From Limisphaerales bacterium (GTDB lineage: Bacteria > Verrucomicrobiota > Verrucomicrobiia > Limisphaerales > UBA11358), in contig PMOA01000066.1 of the NCBI GenBank assembly GCA_003161635.1, positions 8,164 through 63,669 of the forward strand: a stretch of DNA of 55,506 nt. Direction: 5' to 3'. Positions within the stretch are counted from its first letter, which is position 1; the number at the start of each line of letters is the position of its first letter. Position numbers and translations under genes: made by a program. Positions 38,267 to 49,011 of the stretch are shown piece after piece. The notes below the pieces were generated by a model. The model did not search any database. It was not told the DNA's origin and was given only the letters and a program-made list of their open reading frames with translations.

Positions 38267-40987
38267 ATGCAACGGACGATTCTTTGCGCGCTGGCAGGTT
38301 TCACCGTCTGCCTTTCAACCAGCATCGCCTTCGCCGACGAGGAAACCTGCGTGGCCTGTGACCGGAAGGTCCTGGTCAGCGGCCAGTTCGAACACGGCCG
38401 GGGACATGAAAGCCTGGCGATCCAGGGCGCGCCGAAACGCGGCGAGGAAGCGTTCCGCGAGGAAATTTACGGATCCAATTTCATTGTGTCCGTCCCCAAT
38501 CTTTCCGCAGGCAAATACACCGTCCTGATCGGGCTCGCGGAAATCGTTTTCACCAACGCCGGCCAGCGCGCGTTCGACATCACCTGCGGCAACCAGACGC
38601 TCGCGCGCAATCTCGACGTTTTCATCGCCGCCGGCGGCGCGGGCCGGGTCCTCCTGCTCACCAACCGGATTGATTTTCCCGGTGACGCGGCACACGGGCC
38701 GTTCACCCTCGCCTTCACCGGGCGCACCAACACGGCCAAGCTGAACACGTTCGAACTCAAGGATGCCTCCGGCCAGTCGCTCATTTCGATGCAGGCGGCG
38801 GATTTGATCAATGCCGAAGACACCAACGCGCTGCAAGCGCCCGTCGTCGCCGGGCCGGAAATCTGGAAGGACGCCGCGCAACCCACCGCCGCACGGGTGG
38901 ACGACCTCGTGCAACGCTTGTCGCTCGCCGAAAAGGTGCAGCAGATGCGCAACGCCGCCCCGGCCATTCCGCGGCTGGGCATTCCCGCCTACGATTATTG
39001 GAGTGAATGTCTTCACGGCGTCGCGCGCGCCGGCACGGCCACGGTTTTTCCCCAGGCCATCGGCATGGCCGCCGCGTGGGACGTGCCGCTCCTGCACCAG
39101 GCCGCCGACGTCATCGCCACCGAGGCCCGCGCCAAACACAACGACTACGCCGTCAAGCACAACGGCGACAGCGCGCGCTATTTCGGCCTCACGTTCTGGA
39201 CGCCGAACATCAACCTCTTCCGCGATCCGCGCTGGGGCCGCGGCCAGGAAACCTATGGCGAAGACCCGTTCCTCACCGCCCGGCTCGGCGTGGCGTTTAT
39301 TCGCGGATTGCAGGGTGACGACCCGAAATATGTGAAGGTCATGGCGTGCGCGAAACATTATGCCGTCCACAGCGGACCGGAATTGGAGCGGCACCGTTTT
39401 GACGTTGCGCCGTCCGAACGCGATTTTTACGAAACGTATCTGCCGCAATTCGAGGCCGCCGTCCGCGAAGGCCGCGTCGGCGCAGTCATGGGCGCCTACA
39501 ATTCCGTCTATGGCCAGCCGGCCTGCGCCAGCCCGCTCCTGCTCACGGACCTTTTGCGGAAGCAGTGGGGCTTTGACGGTCACGTGGTTTCCGATTGCGG
39601 CGCGATTTACGACATTTACGCGAATCACAAATTCACGGCCACGCCGGCGGAGGCCGCGGCCGCGGCGGTGAAGGCCGGCGACGATCTCTGTTGCGGCACG
39701 GATTACAACTCACTGGTGCGCGCGGTCAAAAAAGGTTTGATTTCGGAAAAGGAAATTGACACCGCGGTCGGCCGCGTGCTCGAAGCGCGGTTCCGGCTGG
39801 GGCTGTTTGATCCGCCGGGAAAAGTCCCGTACGCGCAAATTCCCATTTCGCAAAACGACACGCCCGCCCATGAGGCCCTGGCATTGAAAATGGCGCGCGA
39901 ATCCATCGTGCTGTTGAAAAACGACAGCCTGTTGCCGCTCGACCGTGCCAAAATCAAACGCATTGCCGTCATCGGCACCAACGCCAGTTCCGTGGCGGTG
40001 CTGCTCGGCAATTACAACGGCACGCCAGCCCGGCCGATGACCATTCTTGACGGCATCAAAAGTGTGGCCGGTACAAACATCCAGGTGATTTATGAACCGG
40101 CTTGTCCGCTGGCGCTGCGCAAGGACGGGACGGACAAGCCCAACGCCCAAATGTGGACCAAAGCCATTCAAACTGCGTGGATGTCGGACGTGATTATTTA
40201 CGTCGGCGGCATCAGCCCGCGGCTGGAGGGCGAGGAAATGAAAGTGGACTACGACGGCTTCAGCGGCGGCGACCGCACGCAGATTGAACTGCCGGCGGTG
40301 CAAAATGAATTGCTCAAGGCGTTGCAGGCGACCGGCAAGCCGGTCGTATTCGTCAATTGCAGCGGCAGCGCCATTGCCATGCCGTGGGAAGCCACCAACC
40401 TGCCAGCGATTTTGCAGGTGTGGTATCCGGGCGAACAGGGCGGGCGCGCCGTGGCCGACATTCTATTCGGCGATGTAAACCCCTCCGGACGGCTGCCGGT
40501 TACTTTTTACCGCGCCACCGCCGACCTGCCGGCGTTTGACAATTATTCGATGTCCAACCGCACCTACCGTTACTTCAACGGCCGGGCGGACTTCGCCTTC
40601 GGCCACGGTTTGAGCTACACCAAGTTTGATTACAACAGCCCGAAGCTCAACGGGACAAATTTCACGGCGAACGACACGATCAAACTCACGTTTTCGCTGC
40701 TGAACGCCGGTGCCTGGGATGGTGATGAAGTGGCGCAGGTTTATTTCCGGCATGTGAACTCCGCCCGGCCCCAGGCCAAGCTCGCGCTGTGCGGCTTTGT
40801 GCGGATTCATTTGCAGGCCAGCCAGGGGGACAGATTCACCATGAACATTCCGGCGGAACGATTCCGCTGTTGGGACGCGGCCAAAAAGCAGTACACCGTC
40901 GAGCCCGGCAATTACGAACTGCTGGTGGGCGCGGCGTCCGACGACATCCGCCTGCGCTTGCCGCTGAAAATCACCGCCACTAAATGA
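38267..40987 (+). CDS. GH3 beta-xylosidase/arabinosidase-like with N-terminal carbohydrate-binding-like region
   Basis: DYWSECLHGVARAG, GQETYGEDPFLTARLGVAFIRGLQGDD, ACAKHYAVHSGPE, GFDGHVVSDCGAIYDIY, C-terminal FnIII-like domain. Confidence 0.92.
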   Translation: MQRTILCALAGFTVCLSTSIAFADEETCVACDRKVLVSGQFEHGRGHESLAIQGAPKRGEEAFREEIYGSNFIVSVPNLSAGKYTVLIGLAEIVFTNAGQRAFDITCGNQTLARNLDVFIAAGGAGRVLLLTNRIDFPGDAAHGPFTLAFTGRTNTAKLNTFELKDASGQSLISMQAADLINAEDTNALQAPVVAGPEIWKDAAQPTAARVDDLVQRLSLAEKVQQMRNAAPAIPRLGIPAYDYWSECLHGVARAGTATVFPQAIGMAAAWDVPLLHQAADVIATEARAKHNDYAVKHNGDSARYFGLTFWTPNINLFRDPRWGRGQETYGEDPFLTARLGVAFIRGLQGDDPKYVKVMACAKHYAVHSGPELERHRFDVAPSERDFYETYLPQFEAAVREGRVGAVMGAYNSVYGQPACASPLLLTDLLRKQWGFDGHVVSDCGAIYDIYANHKFTATPAEAAAAAVKAGDDLCCGTDYNSLVRAVKKGLISEKEIDTAVGRVLEARFRLGLFDPPGKVPYAQIPISQNDTPAHEALALKMARESIVLLKNDSLLPLDRAKIKRIAVIGTNASSVAVLLGNYNGTPARPMTILDGIKSVAGTNIQVIYEPACPLALRKDGTDKPNAQMWTKAIQTAWMSDVIIYVGGISPRLEGEEMKVDYDGFSGGDRTQIELPAVQNELLKALQATGKPVVFVNCSGSAIAMPWEATNLPAILQVWYPGEQGGRAVADILFGDVNPSGRLPVTFYRATADLPAFDNYSMSNRTYRYFNGRADFAFGHGLSYTKFDYNSPKLNGTNFTANDTIKLTFSLLNAGAWDGDEVAQVYFRHVNSARPQAKLALCGFVRIHLQASQGDRFTMNIPAERFRCWDAAKKQYTVEPGNYELLVGAASDDIRLRLPLKITATK

Positions 40988-41175
40988 CCGGGGCGGCCTG
41001 ACCCTGTCACCGTCTGGAGTTTCGCGTTTACGGCAAAGGTTGTTTACTCCACCCGGCCACTTGACGGCGGAACTCTCCAAACGGATCTTGTCCCGTCGTT
41101 TGCAGACGGTGTCGGATTACACCCTGCCATGACCGGCGATATAAAATTCTCGCAACTGGAAACGGAACTGAGAGG

Positions 41176-43524
41176 ATGTTTTGCATGAGCCACACATTCA
41201 AAAAATTCACGACCGCCGCCGCGCTGGTCTTTCTGGGAGCAGGAGCGGCGGCATTCGCCGGCGATCTTGTCCTGTGGTACCAGCAACCGGTGGGAAGCGC
41301 CATTAACGAGGCGTTGTCAGCCGCCAAGGCCGCCCCACCCCTCGGCCTGGCCGGCGGCAAGGCGTCGCCGTTCGTCAACGAAGCGCTGCCCATCGGCAAC
41401 GGGCGCCTCGGCGGGCTGATTGCCGGTGGAACGGCTCGCGAACGGATCGTGCTCAACGAGGACAGCCTGTGGACGGGCGACGAAAATCCCGGCGGCAACG
41501 ACGACCGGATGGGCGCCTACGAGTGCCTGGGCGATGTGTTCATCAATTTGCCGGGACACGAAAACCTCGCGAATTACCGGCGGGATCTCGGCCTCGACGA
41601 CGCGCTGGCACACGTCAGCTACCAGTCGGGCGGCGTGAATTACCGGCGTGAATATTTTTGCAGTCATCCCGACGGCGTCCTCGTCGTGCGGCTCACCGCC
41701 GACCAGCCCGGCCGCTACACGGGCAGCATTGAATTGCAGGATGCTCATGGCGCGCAAACCGTCGCCGGGAAAAACCACCTGGCTTTTGTGGGCACGCTCA
41801 ACAACGGCCTGAAATACGAGGCGCAATTGATCGCGCTCCCGGAGGGCGGTTCGATGCAAACCAACGGTGCGACGCTCGAATTCAAAAATTGCAACGGCCT
41901 TACGCTCATCGTCGCGGCAGGCACGGATTACGCGATGGATTACGCCCGGCATTATCGCGGCGAGCCGCCGCACACGCGCGTTTCAAAACAGGTCGAAAAG
42001 GCCGCCGCCAAAAAATACGATGCCCTCAAGGCGGAACACGAAAAGGATTTCCATTCGTTGTTCGACCGCGTGGCACTTGACCTGGGCAAATCCTCCGCCG
42101 GACAAATCGAGTTGCCCACCGACGTGCGCAAGACCATGGCCGTCGGCACGGTGGACCCCGGGCTCGAGGAACTGCTGTTTCAATACGGCCGGTACCTGCT
42201 GATTTCGTGTTCGCGTCCCGGCGGATTGCCCGCAAATCTGCAGGGTCTCTGGAACGACAGCAATAATCCGCCGTGGCATTCCGATTATCACGCGAACATC
42301 AACGTGGAGATGAATTACTGGCCGGTCGAAGTGGCGAACCTGTCCGTGTGCCACCAGCCGTTCTTTGACCTCGTTCTGAGCCAGCTCCCGGCCTGGCGCA
42401 AAGCCACCGACGCCTCGCCCGAACTCCAGACCCCTTCCGGCGCGATGACCGCGCGGGGCTGGGCCATCCGCACCTCGCACAATATTTACGGCGGCATGGG
42501 CTGGAAATGGGACAAGACGGCCAATGCCTGGTATTGCCATGGCTTCTGGGAATATTACGCCTTCACCGGCGACAAAAAGTTTTTGAAGCAGACGGCCTGG
42601 CCGGTGATGAAGGAAACCTGCGAATTCTGGATGGACCATTTGAAGGAATTGCCGGATGGCAAACTGGTCGTGCCCAACGGCTGGTCGCCCGAACATGGGC
42701 CGGTCCTGGACGGCGTGAGTTACAATCAGGAAATCGTCTGGGACCTGTTCAACAACACGATCGCCGCGGCGGACGCGCTCGGCGCGGACAAGGCGTTTCG
42801 CGATAAAATCGCCGCGATGCGCGACAAGCTGGTCACGCCAGGGATCGGCAGTTGGGGCCAGTTGCTCGAATGGATGACCGAATTGCACGACCCGAAATAT
42901 CCGGAGCTTGACACGCGCAACGACCATCACCGTCACACGTCGCATCTGTTCGCGGTGTATCCCGGCCAACAGATCAGCATCGTCAAAACGCCCAAGCTGG
43001 CGGTGGCGGCGAAGGTCTCGCTCGATGCGCGCGGCATTAATCCGGGCAGCGACGTGTGCGAATGGTCGTTCGCCTGGCGCACCGCCCTGCACGCGCGCCT
43101 GCACAACGCCGAGGGTGCGCATTTGATGCTCCAGCAGTTGTTTTCCGCGCGCAACACCTGTCCGAACCTCTTCGGTCTGCATCCGCCGATGCAGATGGAC
43201 GGCAACTTCGGCATCACCGCCGGCATCTGCGAAATGCTGCTGCAAAGCGATCAACTCGAACTCCGAACTCCGAACTCCCAACTCCGAATTCTGGATTTGC
43301 TGCCTGCGTTGCCGAAGGCCTGGCCCGACGGCAGCGTGAAAGGCCTGCGCGCGCGCGGCGGCTTCGCGGTGGACCTGGCATGGAAGGACGGTAAATTGGT
43401 TTCCGCCACCGTGTATTCGCTCCTCGGCAATCCCTGCCGCCTCCGTTACGGCGACGTGACCCGCGACGTGAAAATCAAGAAGGGCAAAACGTTCCAGTGG
43501 GACGGACAGTCCGGTTCGAAGTAA
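41176..43524 (+). CDS. GH95 alpha-L-fucosidase/galactosidase-like
   Basis: [92 protein letters not shown]...[23 protein letters not shown]. Confidence 0.92.
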   Translation: MFCMSHTFKKFTTAAALVFLGAGAAAFAGDLVLWYQQPVGSAINEALSAAKAAPPLGLAGGKASPFVNEALPIGNGRLGGLIAGGTARERIVLNEDSLWTGDENPGGNDDRMGAYECLGDVFINLPGHENLANYRRDLGLDDALAHVSYQSGGVNYRREYFCSHPDGVLVVRLTADQPGRYTGSIELQDAHGAQTVAGKNHLAFVGTLNNGLKYEAQLIALPEGGSMQTNGATLEFKNCNGLTLIVAAGTDYAMDYARHYRGEPPHTRVSKQVEKAAAKKYDALKAEHEKDFHSLFDRVALDLGKSSAGQIELPTDVRKTMAVGTVDPGLEELLFQYGRYLLISCSRPGGLPANLQGLWNDSNNPPWHSDYHANINVEMNYWPVEVANLSVCHQPFFDLVLSQLPAWRKATDASPELQTPSGAMTARGWAIRTSHNIYGGMGWKWDKTANAWYCHGFWEYYAFTGDKKFLKQTAWPVMKETCEFWMDHLKELPDGKLVVPNGWSPEHGPVLDGVSYNQEIVWDLFNNTIAAADALGADKAFRDKIAAMRDKLVTPGIGSWGQLLEWMTELHDPKYPELDTRNDHHRHTSHLFAVYPGQQISIVKTPKLAVAAKVSLDARGINPGSDVCEWSFAWRTALHARLHNAEGAHLMLQQLFSARNTCPNLFGLHPPMQMDGNFGITAGICEMLLQSDQLELRTPNSQLRILDLLPALPKAWPDGSVKGLRARGGFAVDLAWKDGKLVSATVYSLLGNPCRLRYGDVTRDVKIKKGKTFQWDGQSGSK
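43251..43292. repeat. Period-7 array inside GH95 (6 x 7 nt)
   Basis: tcaactc gaactcc gaactcc gaactcc caactcc gaattct = 42 nt, in frame ([14 protein letters not shown]). Confidence 0.83.
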
Positions 43525-43544
43525 AATTATTTAGCGCCAGAGGC

Positions 43545-43715
43545 GCGGCAGAAAATAGCCCACGGCGCGAGCCGTGGGATTGCCATCGCAAAAGCGACGA
43601 GCCCCGGAGGGGCGACAGATTTTCACCCGTCAAACTTTTTCTGCCGCCTCTCCGGGGCTGATTTGTTTTTTGCCTTGTTACCCACTGAAGCCCGTGGGCT
43701 ATTTTCTATCGCCGC
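43545..43715. repeat. Nested inverted-repeat element (intergenic)
   Basis: Outer gcggcagaaaatagcccacgg / cccgtgggctattttctatcgccgc; inner agccccggaggggcgacaga / tctgccgcctctccggggct. Confidence 0.82.
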
Positions 43716-43805
43716 TCCGCGGCTTCAGATGGATTTCCACGTTCCACACTCACAACGGGAGCACTCCTTTTGGTCCCCGGACGGATTTCGCCGTTGGGAA
43801 CCGGG

Positions 43806-45062
43806 TCAACCGCCCAGGGCATGGTCCGCCGGAAGATTTTGGCCGGACCAGATTTTGCGGGCCGTCCAGTCCGCGGCCGGCCCGCTCCAAAACGCGTGGC
43901 GGGCGGGCAACCCCAGCGGCAAAAAGACAAACGTGCAGAGATACAGGCTGCCGGTGCTGATGTAGGGTTCCGCCAGGCCCGGTTGATGGCCGGCCAGACC
44001 GACCCGCAACCAGCCATCGGCGTCAAAGGTGTCCGCCGCTCCCAAGGTGCGCCGGATCACCGCCGTCAACGCCGCCCGCACTTGCGGGGGTTTGACGCCC
44101 TCCGGCAATTCATCGCGCAACGCCATTTGCGCCAGCAATTGGAACGCGCCACACCGGTAGGTGATGGAACGGCCAATCGCCGGATAGCTGCCGTCCGGTG
44201 CAATCAAGCGTTCCTGCACGGCCGCATAACGTCGCGCCCGTTGCCGCACCGCGCCGAGCGGCTCCGCCCATCGGTTTGAAACCTTGCCGATGTGTTCCAA
44301 CACGTCCAGCAGGAACGGCTGGATGACGAAACTGTTGTAATAGTCCCAGTGGAATTCCGCGCCGTCGCCATACGCACCGTCGCCTTTATACCATTGTTCG
44401 AAGGCACGAATGGCGGTTTCGATGGGCTGTGGCCGCCATTCTTCGCCGATGCTGGCGAGAAAGGTTTCAATCATCGCGGGAAAAAGCAGCCAGTTGCTCT
44501 GGCCGGCTTGGAAGCTGCGGGTTGATTTCAATGCCGTCACCAGCCGTTCCTGTGTTGGTTTCTCCAGTTTTCCCCAAAGTTCGCCCGGCGACCGCAACAA
44601 GGCATGGGACAGGAACGCCGCGTCCACCAGACACTGCCCGCCCACAGTGAAGTTGATGAAGTCCGGCGATTCCGGATTCGTCGCCTGGGCCAGTCCCCGG
44701 CAGGCGAAGTCGGCGAAACGGCGCCTCAGCTCCGCTTCCTCGGCGGTTTTATCCACCAACTCCAGCCACGGCGCAAGGCCGGACAAGGTGCGTGCAACCG
44801 CTTCGAGATGCGTCACCGGCCGCCGCCCGGCGACATTACCGGTCGGACATTCCACCGGCATCCGCTCGCGAAGTTTGCCGACCGCCAGATTGCTCAACAC
44901 CGGCCTGGCGACCCGCTCGAGCATTTTCAGCCAATAGGCCCGGTCGCTTTTGGCGCTGGAAAAATCATCTTTCGTCACGGCTGGACTGGCGTCCAGTTTG
45001 GGCAAAACGAGAAAAGTCCCCGCTATCCCCAAATCCCGAAAAAACCGGCGGCGCGAGTTCAT
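43806..45062 (-). CDS. DUF2264 domain protein (putative glycosidase, TAT-like N-terminus)
   Basis: MNSRRRFFRDLGIAGTFLVLP; QSNWLLFPAMIETFLASIGEEW, YGDGAEFHWDYYNSFVIQPFLLDVL. Confidence 0.75.
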   Translation of the reverse strand: MNSRRRFFRDLGIAGTFLVLPKLDASPAVTKDDFSSAKSDRAYWLKMLERVARPVLSNLAVGKLRERMPVECPTGNVAGRRPVTHLEAVARTLSGLAPWLELVDKTAEEAELRRRFADFACRGLAQATNPESPDFINFTVGGQCLVDAAFLSHALLRSPGELWGKLEKPTQERLVTALKSTRSFQAGQSNWLLFPAMIETFLASIGEEWRPQPIETAIRAFEQWYKGDGAYGDGAEFHWDYYNSFVIQPFLLDVLEHIGKVSNRWAEPLGAVRQRARRYAAVQERLIAPDGSYPAIGRSITYRCGAFQLLAQMALRDELPEGVKPPQVRAALTAVIRRTLGAADTFDADGWLRVGLAGHQPGLAEPYISTGSLYLCTFVFLPLGLPARHAFWSGPAADWTARKIWSGQNLPADHALGG

Positions 45063-45077
45063 AAACGAAAATGCCTC

Positions 45078-46667
45078 TCAGGTTTTGGCCGGAGGCGGCA
45101 ACGCCTTGCGTTCGCACGCGGCGTATTTCTTGATGAGCTGGTCGTAAACGCGTGCGGCCTTTGGATTCGGACGAATTTCGCTGTTGGAAACCGGGTCGGT
45201 GAAACCGGCGACGACTTGTTCCCATTTCGGTTTTTCCCCGGTCTGAACGAGCCAGCCGTGCGCAGCCCGCAACGCGGCACCCAGCGCGGCGCTCTTGGAG
45301 ACTTCAATGCGCAGGACGGGGCAGTTCATCACGTCAGCCATCACCTGCAAAATGGGTGAATCCTGGGAAGCCCCGCCGGTGGCGTAAATGCAGCCGGGAG
45401 CGACCTTCATCCATTGTGAATGCAGCCGCATCGTCATCATCTGCGCCTCGACGATGGCGCGGCAGTTCGCCGCGGCGTCCTTTTCATCGAGGTCGAAACG
45501 GTGGATACCCGGTTGGTTCACGCGCGGAACAATCTCCGCCTCAAACCACGGCAATAGGATGCCGCCGTTGTTGCCCGGTGGCGTGGCCGTCAGCGCCGCG
45601 CCAAATTTTTTCCAGTCCCTGATGCCATAGGCGTCGCGGATTTTTTCCCGGGCGAGCGAACCGTTCTTGAAACAAATCAACGTCATGTAATCGCCCGTGG
45701 GCGAGCCGAATACGTGGCCTTCGCCGTGTTCGTCGGTCTGGCATTTTTTCATCGAGCCGAAATACGTGTCGCTGGTGCCCAGGCTGATGGCGACCATGCC
45801 TTCGCGAATCAAACCAAGCCCGATCACACTGCACGGATTGTCACCCGACCAGACCAGGGTCTGCGCTTCCGGGTTCAGGCCGAATTTTTTGACGAAATAG
45901 GGACTGACCGCGCCGACGATTTTCCAGGATTCGGCGAGCGGCGGCAGTTTTTTCTTCAAATCCGGCGCGGTGGCATTGAGCGCATTTGGATGCCAGACCT
46001 TTTTCCGGATGTCCATCAGGTTCATGCCCGCGCCGTCGCCGTGATCAATTGGCGCGATCTTCCCCGCCAGCAACGACGCCATGAACGAACTGACCAGCGC
46101 GATGCTCGCAGTTTGGTCGTAGGCGTCGGGCTCGGTTTTGTAAAACTTGCGGATTTGCGGGCCGGTGAACCGCTCGAACGTGTCCGAACCGGTCAGTTGC
46201 GCGGTGGCTTTGATACCGCCAAGCTTTTTGCGGATTTCGGCGCATTCGGCGGCAGTCGAGGAATCCATCCAGATGGGCGAGGTCGGACGCGAAAAAATGC
46301 CGTGCAGATTTTCGACCAGTGTCTTTTGCGGGTTCAACTTTGCCAGCGCACCGGCGGCGCGGTCATTGAGGTAAATCGAGCCGTGCTGCTGGCCGCTGCC
46401 GCTGATGGCCAGAATTTCGCCCAATACGACGCCGTCCTTTTTCATTTCGGCGAACAGCCGGTCGAGCGCCTCGGCCCACATCAGCGGCGAGCTGTGTTTG
46501 ACCAGCGGGTCGGGATGGGGCAGGACGCCGTTTTGGGTTCCGTATTGCGGCAGCGCCTTGTCAAAATTCAGTGATTTTTCATAAACCACCTTGCGGCGGT
46601 CGCAGTCAATGACCACCGCGCTCACGCTTTGCGTGCTGGAATCGAGTCCGAGAAATAATTTGGCCAT
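45078..46667 (-). CDS. FGGY family carbohydrate kinase, xylulokinase-like
   Basis: MAKLFLGLDSSTQSVSAVVID (ATG 46667), AISGSGQQHGSIYL, TLVWSGDNPCSVIGLGLIREGMVAISLGTSDT, YATGGASQDSPILQVMADVMNCPV. Confidence 0.87.
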   Translation of the reverse strand: MAKLFLGLDSSTQSVSAVVIDCDRRKVVYEKSLNFDKALPQYGTQNGVLPHPDPLVKHSSPLMWAEALDRLFAEMKKDGVVLGEILAISGSGQQHGSIYLNDRAAGALAKLNPQKTLVENLHGIFSRPTSPIWMDSSTAAECAEIRKKLGGIKATAQLTGSDTFERFTGPQIRKFYKTEPDAYDQTASIALVSSFMASLLAGKIAPIDHGDGAGMNLMDIRKKVWHPNALNATAPDLKKKLPPLAESWKIVGAVSPYFVKKFGLNPEAQTLVWSGDNPCSVIGLGLIREGMVAISLGTSDTYFGSMKKCQTDEHGEGHVFGSPTGDYMTLICFKNGSLAREKIRDAYGIRDWKKFGAALTATPPGNNGGILLPWFEAEIVPRVNQPGIHRFDLDEKDAAANCRAIVEAQMMTMRLHSQWMKVAPGCIYATGGASQDSPILQVMADVMNCPVLRIEVSKSAALGAALRAAHGWLVQTGEKPKWEQVVAGFTDPVSNSEIRPNPKAARVYDQLIKKYAACERKALPPPAKT

Positions 46668-46719
46668 GGAAATTTGAATGTGTCGTTTGCGTCTTATTTG
46701 GTAACAATAAACTTGAACC

Positions 46720-48981
46720 ATGCAATCGAAAACCGCGCTTTGGCTTCATTTTCATAGTATTGTCCTGCTCTGCACCGTCGCGGCCCACGCCGGTCCGACC
46801 CCGGCTGCGCCGGAGGCTTCGCCGAGGCGAGTTGACCGGCAGGCGCTGGTAACGCGGCACAATATCGTGTTGCACCAGTTCGACGCCAACAATCCTTTGA
46901 CGGTCGGCAACGGCGAATTCGCTTTCACAGTGGACGCCACCGGGTTGCAAACCTTTCCGGAAGCGTTCGAGCAAACGACGCCGCTCGGCACGTTGTCGGA
47001 CTGGGGCTGGCACACGATCCCAAATACGAACGGCTGGAGCATCGACACTTTTCAGTTCAAGGAATTCGCCGACCTGAACGGGCGCAAAGTTCCCTACGCC
47101 GACGTGCCCGGCAACAATCAAACGCCCGAAATCAAATGGCTGCGCGCCAATCCGCATCGGTTGCACCTCGGCCAGATTGGTTTTGTCCTCACGCACGCGG
47201 ACGGTTCGCCGGCGCGGACGAACGATTTGATCGACGTTGAGCAGACGCTGGATTTGTGGGATGGCCTGCTTACCAGTCATTTCAAATTCGATGGCCAACC
47301 GGTTACGGTAAAAACCGTTTGCGATCCGAAACTCGATGCGATTGCAGTGCGCGTCGAGTCGCCGCTAGTGAAACAAGACCGGTTGGCGATTCAAATTCAT
47401 TTTCCCTATGGCACGGGCGAAACGAAAACGGCGGATTGGAGCAAGCCCGATGCGCATGAGACTTTTCTAAACCAGCCCGGGCCCAACGAGGTCGATTTTT
47501 TCCGCAAGCTGGACAACGACGAGTATTTCGCGGCGGCAAGCTGGACGAAGAACGCGACGTTGCGCGAGGTCGAAAGGCATCGGTTTGTGATTTGCACCAG
47601 CACGGATTCGAGGGCGGGAGCGCCGGTCTCCGACCCGGCACGTTTGGACAAATCACGGCATCGAGCCGAATCGGAGTTCGGCGCTCCTTCGGATACGCTG
47701 GAATTGGTCTGCGCTTTTTCATCAACGAATCTCACGGCTAAAAGTTTGCCGACGTTTGCTCAATCCAAAAGCGCGGCGCAGGAGCATTGGAACCATTTTT
47801 GGCGCACGGGCGGCGCGATTGATTTGTCCGGCAGCAAGGACCCGCGCTGGTTTGAACTCGAACGCCGCATTGTGTTGTCGCAATACCTCACGGCCATCCA
47901 GGACGCCGGACAGCATCCACCGCAGGAAACCGGGCTGACTTACAATACGTGGGAAGGCAAGTTTCATCTGGAGATGCACTGGTGGCACGAGGCGCATTTC
48001 GCGTTGTGGAATCGCATCGGGCTGCTTGAGAAAAGCCTCGGTTACTACCAGAAAATTTTGCCACGCGCAGAGGCCACGGCACAAAAACAGGGCTACGCCG
48101 GCGCGCGTTGGCCGAAAATGACCGGTCCCGGCGGCGCGGAATCACCGTCGCCCATCGGGCCTTTCCTCATCTGGCAGCAGCCGCATCCGATTTTCTATGC
48201 CGAGCTTTGCTATCGCAGCCACGGCGACGGCGACCGCAAAACGCTGGAAAAATACAGCAACATCGTTTTTGCGACGGCGGGTTTCATGGCCAGCTACGCG
48301 ACGTGGGACGACGCAACCAAACGTTACGTGCTCGGTCCGACGTTGCAATGCGCGCAGGAAATTTTTCCGAAGGACAAAACCTTCAACCCGACGTTCGAGC
48401 TGACCTATTGGCGCTGGGGGCTGGAGACGGCGCAGCTTTGGCGCCAGCGCCTCGGCCTGCCGCGCGATGAAAAGTGGGACGCGGTCTTGAAGGACCTCGC
48501 CAAGCCGCCGGTGGGCGACGGCAAATACCTCTTCACCGAAAGCACGCCGGATTGTTACACGAACTCGAAATGGAATGCCGATCATCCATCGGTGACGGCG
48601 GCGCTGGGACTGTTACCCGGCCCGGGCGTGGACGCGGAGACGATGCGGCGCACGCTGGATTGGGTCTGGAAAAACTGGAACTGGCCGGACACGTGGGGTT
48701 GGGATTATCCGATGCTGGCAATGTGCGCCGCGCGGCTGGGCGAACCGGAACGCGCCGTGGACGCGCTGCTGCTCGACACGCCGAAAAACCATTACGCGCT
48801 CAACGGCCAGGTTTATCAACGGCCCGGCCTGACGATTTATCTGCCCGCCAACGGCGGCCTGCTTTATGCCGCGACGATGATGGCCGCCGGATGGGATGGT
48901 GCGCCGAAAAAGAACGCGCCCGGATTTCCAGACAATGGCCAATGGAATGTGCGCTGGGAAAATCTGCGGTCGGCGCCGTGA
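46720..48981 (+). CDS. Secreted six-hairpin glycosidase-like (GH65-like) protein
   Basis: NPLTVGNGEFAFTVDATGLQTFPE; TYNTWEGKFHLEMHWWHEAHFALWNR; YWRWGLETAQLWRQRLGLPRDEKWDAVLKDL. Confidence 0.68.
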   Translation: MQSKTALWLHFHSIVLLCTVAAHAGPTPAAPEASPRRVDRQALVTRHNIVLHQFDANNPLTVGNGEFAFTVDATGLQTFPEAFEQTTPLGTLSDWGWHTIPNTNGWSIDTFQFKEFADLNGRKVPYADVPGNNQTPEIKWLRANPHRLHLGQIGFVLTHADGSPARTNDLIDVEQTLDLWDGLLTSHFKFDGQPVTVKTVCDPKLDAIAVRVESPLVKQDRLAIQIHFPYGTGETKTADWSKPDAHETFLNQPGPNEVDFFRKLDNDEYFAAASWTKNATLREVERHRFVICTSTDSRAGAPVSDPARLDKSRHRAESEFGAPSDTLELVCAFSSTNLTAKSLPTFAQSKSAAQEHWNHFWRTGGAIDLSGSKDPRWFELERRIVLSQYLTAIQDAGQHPPQETGLTYNTWEGKFHLEMHWWHEAHFALWNRIGLLEKSLGYYQKILPRAEATAQKQGYAGARWPKMTGPGGAESPSPIGPFLIWQQPHPIFYAELCYRSHGDGDRKTLEKYSNIVFATAGFMASYATWDDATKRYVLGPTLQCAQEIFPKDKTFNPTFELTYWRWGLETAQLWRQRLGLPRDEKWDAVLKDLAKPPVGDGKYLFTESTPDCYTNSKWNADHPSVTAALGLLPGPGVDAETMRRTLDWVWKNWNWPDTWGWDYPMLAMCAARLGEPERAVDALLLDTPKNHYALNGQVYQRPGLTIYLPANGGLLYAATMMAAGWDGAPKKNAPGFPDNGQWNVRWENLRSAP
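47616..47687. repeat. 72-bp GGAGCGCC-end element in frame in the GH65-like gene
   Basis: ggagcgcc / ggcgctcc ends; 72 nt = 24 codons (AGAPVSDPARLDKSRHRAESEFGAPS). Confidence 0.7.
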
Positions 48982-49011
48982 TTAGTGCCATTTCTCAGAG
49001 AGAATAAGTGA

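Noticed and set aside
38315-39628. 437-aa minus-strand ORF opposite GH3 and similar ORFs opposite GH95 (41983-43281)
   Set aside because: Antisense of catalytic glycosidase genes; no recognisable motif.
43600-43660. Simple rho-independent terminator at agccccggagg...cctctccggggct
   Set aside because: Arms are part of a larger nested inverted repeat and no T-tract follows the inner stem.
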